Of a stretch of DNA of 64,000 bases, positions 62,934 to 64,000 are shown piece by piece. Both the position numbers and the translations under genes were made by a program. The stretch's first letter is position 1. The number at the start of each line of letters is the position of its first letter. The DNA comes from Brachyspira murdochii (GTDB lineage: Bacteria; Spirochaetota; JAAYUW01): contig DYJT01000003.1 of NCBI GenBank assembly GCA_020722965.1, forward strand, positions 62,001 to 126,000, read 5' to 3'. The notes below the pieces were generated by a model, which saw only the letters and a program-made list of their open reading frames with translations, was not told the DNA's origin and searched no databases.

Positions 62934-63992
62934 TTAATTTCTTATCAATAGATAAGGTATTAAAAGATTATCAGGGAGGTATGAGTTTTTGGCAAATCTT
63001 AACTGTTCTACACCAAGATCATCTTCTCTATTTATGTATTTATATTTATTCTGTAAAAATTTTGCAGTAGCATTATTTATAAACTGACTAATCCCTATAT
63101 AATCGGAATTGTATTTTTCAAAATGTATGGTTGCCATCTCTTCTGTCTGCTCACTAAATACCGAAAAACCGATAATATTTTCATCGATTTCTACTATCGT
63201 AAGACCAATACAAGTTTCTTTAAAATAATTACATGAATTTTTTAATACCTTTTCTTCCATTTTTATTAGATTAATTAGATTCGAATCGAACTTTGAACTC
63301 AATTCTTTTTGGTAAATCCATTTATCTGCTAATTCTATGCATTTCCTGAAAGACTCACAATTTAAATTTTTTTTATCCTGGTAAATTATTTTATAATCAG
63401 GATAATTCTTAATAAATTGAGAAATTAAGTTTCTTTTCCCATGAAGTTTTCTTCCACTTAATTGAGCTAGTTTTTCAGATGTATAGATATAGTTTGCATT
63501 ATTTCTATCTTCTATCAATTTAAAATAATTTAAATATTGTTCGTTATTATCAAAATAATCTTTTTCGAAAAGACAAAAGTTTCCCTTAAATCCATTTTCA
63601 AGTTTATCGAATCCAAGTTTTTTATAAAATCCTTCAGATTCTTGAACAGAAATTAAACCAATCCAGGATATTTTTCTTTTTTCAAGATATTCTAGTATAA
63701 AATTAATTAACTTTTTACCAATTCCTTTATTCTTAAATTCTTTTTTAACTATTACATCCTGAATATATGCATCAGATACTACATCTGAAAGAACTCTAGC
63801 CATACCTATCAGATTTTTTTTATTGAAGGCTCCTACAAATAAAAAACTATTTTTTACAATATTTTTGACTTTGCCTGGGTTTTTATCATCTTCAATATTC
63901 CACCATCCAGCTTCTTTATATAGAGCAATTATTTTCTCTTTGTGGATATTTTTTATTTTTTTAATTTTGATCTTATCCAAAATAAAGCTCAT
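62934..63992 (-). CDS. GNAT acetyltransferase fused to a DUF2156 (LPG synthase C-like) domain
   Basis: The 352-residue protein has an N-terminal GNAT domain (1-145) with DVIVKKEFKNKGIGKKLINFI (acetyl-CoA loop) and GFYKKLGFDK. The C-terminal domain (150-352) carries DUF2156 hallmarks: YIYTSEKLAQLSGRKLHGKRNLISQF, MATIHFEKYNSDYIGISQFIN and NREDDLGVEQLRFAKNSYLPD. DUF2156 is a tandem-GNAT-like fold related to the aminoacyl-phosphatidylglycerol synthase catalytic part. No membrane segment is present, so a lipid-modifying role is not implied. Its start is eight bases from the window end and the ribosome binding site is barely visible. Confidence 0.85.
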   Translation of the reverse strand: MSFILDKIKIKKIKNIHKEKIIALYKEAGWWNIEDDKNPGKVKNIVKNSFLFVGAFNKKNLIGMARVLSDVVSDAYIQDVIVKKEFKNKGIGKKLINFILEYLEKRKISWIGLISVQESEGFYKKLGFDKLENGFKGNFCLFEKDYFDNNEQYLNYFKLIEDRNNANYIYTSEKLAQLSGRKLHGKRNLISQFIKNYPDYKIIYQDKKNLNCESFRKCIELADKWIYQKELSSKFDSNLINLIKMEEKVLKNSCNYFKETCIGLTIVEIDENIIGFSVFSEQTEEMATIHFEKYNSDYIGISQFINNATAKFLQNKYKYINREDDLGVEQLRFAKNSYLPDNLLIPYLLIRN

Positions 63993-64000
63993 AAAATCTA

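Noticed and set aside
1-64000. CRISPR arrays, integrases, toxin-antitoxin pairs or defence islands
   Set aside because: No spaced direct repeats of CRISPR type and no proteins of these families were seen on either strand.

Overview
The window is AT-rich bacterial DNA; hand-counted 60-base lines range from 15% G+C in ordinary genes to about 47% in a few islands. The gene set points to a diderm, probably anaerobic and flagellated bacterium: a flagellar rod gene (flgB), two DUF115 motility-accessory-factor-like proteins, a full MreBCD/PBP2/RodA set, a Bat (aerotolerance-type) operon, a lipoprotein with a lipobox, a PEGA-domain protein, a ferredoxin-dependent 2-oxoacid oxidoreductase, and a two-gene minimal SUF system. 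Together these suggest a low-GC Spirochaetota lineage. That placement is inference from gene content; there is no rRNA gene here to confirm it.

Layout. 1-4.75 kb: a truncated NAD-dependent epimerase, a terminator, then a five-gene minus-strand operon (P-loop ATPase, ferredoxin, alpha, beta and gamma subunits of a 2-oxoacid:ferredoxin oxidoreductase). 4.9-9.1 kb (+): an SDF-family symporter, a membrane-anchored parvulin foldase and a DUF115 protein, followed by a broken insertion-sequence transposase. 9.8-16.0 kb (-): an adenosine-specific kinase family protein, an 18-bp tandem repeat, a secreted glycoside hydrolase of clearly higher G+C, a TPR protein, EF-P and a lipoprotein serine protease. 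16.2-18.5 kb (+): an EF-G paralogue lacking the catalytic histidine, and a 47-residue zinc ribbon. 18.5-21.6 kb (-): a methyltransferase preceded by a G+C-rich structured RNA that fits the 6S RNA architecture, then a DGC-domain protein with SufC and SufB/D-like proteins. 21.9-24.8 kb (+): a DHH phosphoesterase and a GH42 beta-galactosidase. 25-31 kb (-): glutamate dehydrogenase, a decayed ABC exporter and non-coding debris, a PEGA protein, a CheY-like regulator and release factor 2.

31.3-42.4 kb (+) holds a nitrilase-family amidase, tRNA-Leu(CAG), and a colinear run MoxR - DUF58 - membrane protein - BatA - BatB - TPR (BatC-like) - BatD - BatE - sensor kinase - response regulator, with overlaps that suggest one transcription unit. 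42.5-53.7 kb (-) runs flgB - TPR - mreB - mreC - mreD - mrdA - rodA - fused radical SAM/DUF2344 protein - SpoU-type RNA methyltransferase - small exported protein. This is an elongation module with a flagellar rod gene at its head. 53.8-64 kb holds a low-complexity TPR protein, a second DUF115 protein, CTP synthase, a GmhB-like phosphatase, a nitroreductase, a YgjV-GNAT fusion, an exported M23 peptidase, a GT-B-like protein of unknown function, tRNA-Gln(TTG) and a GNAT-DUF2156 fusion.

No CRISPR array, integrase, phage module or recognised defence system was found. The items most worth following up are the 6S-like RNA whose U-run abuts a start codon, the DGC-SufC-SufB cluster with its palindromic leader, and the Bat operon coupled to a two-component system. 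All calls were made by reading the sequence and recalling family motifs; no database search was run.
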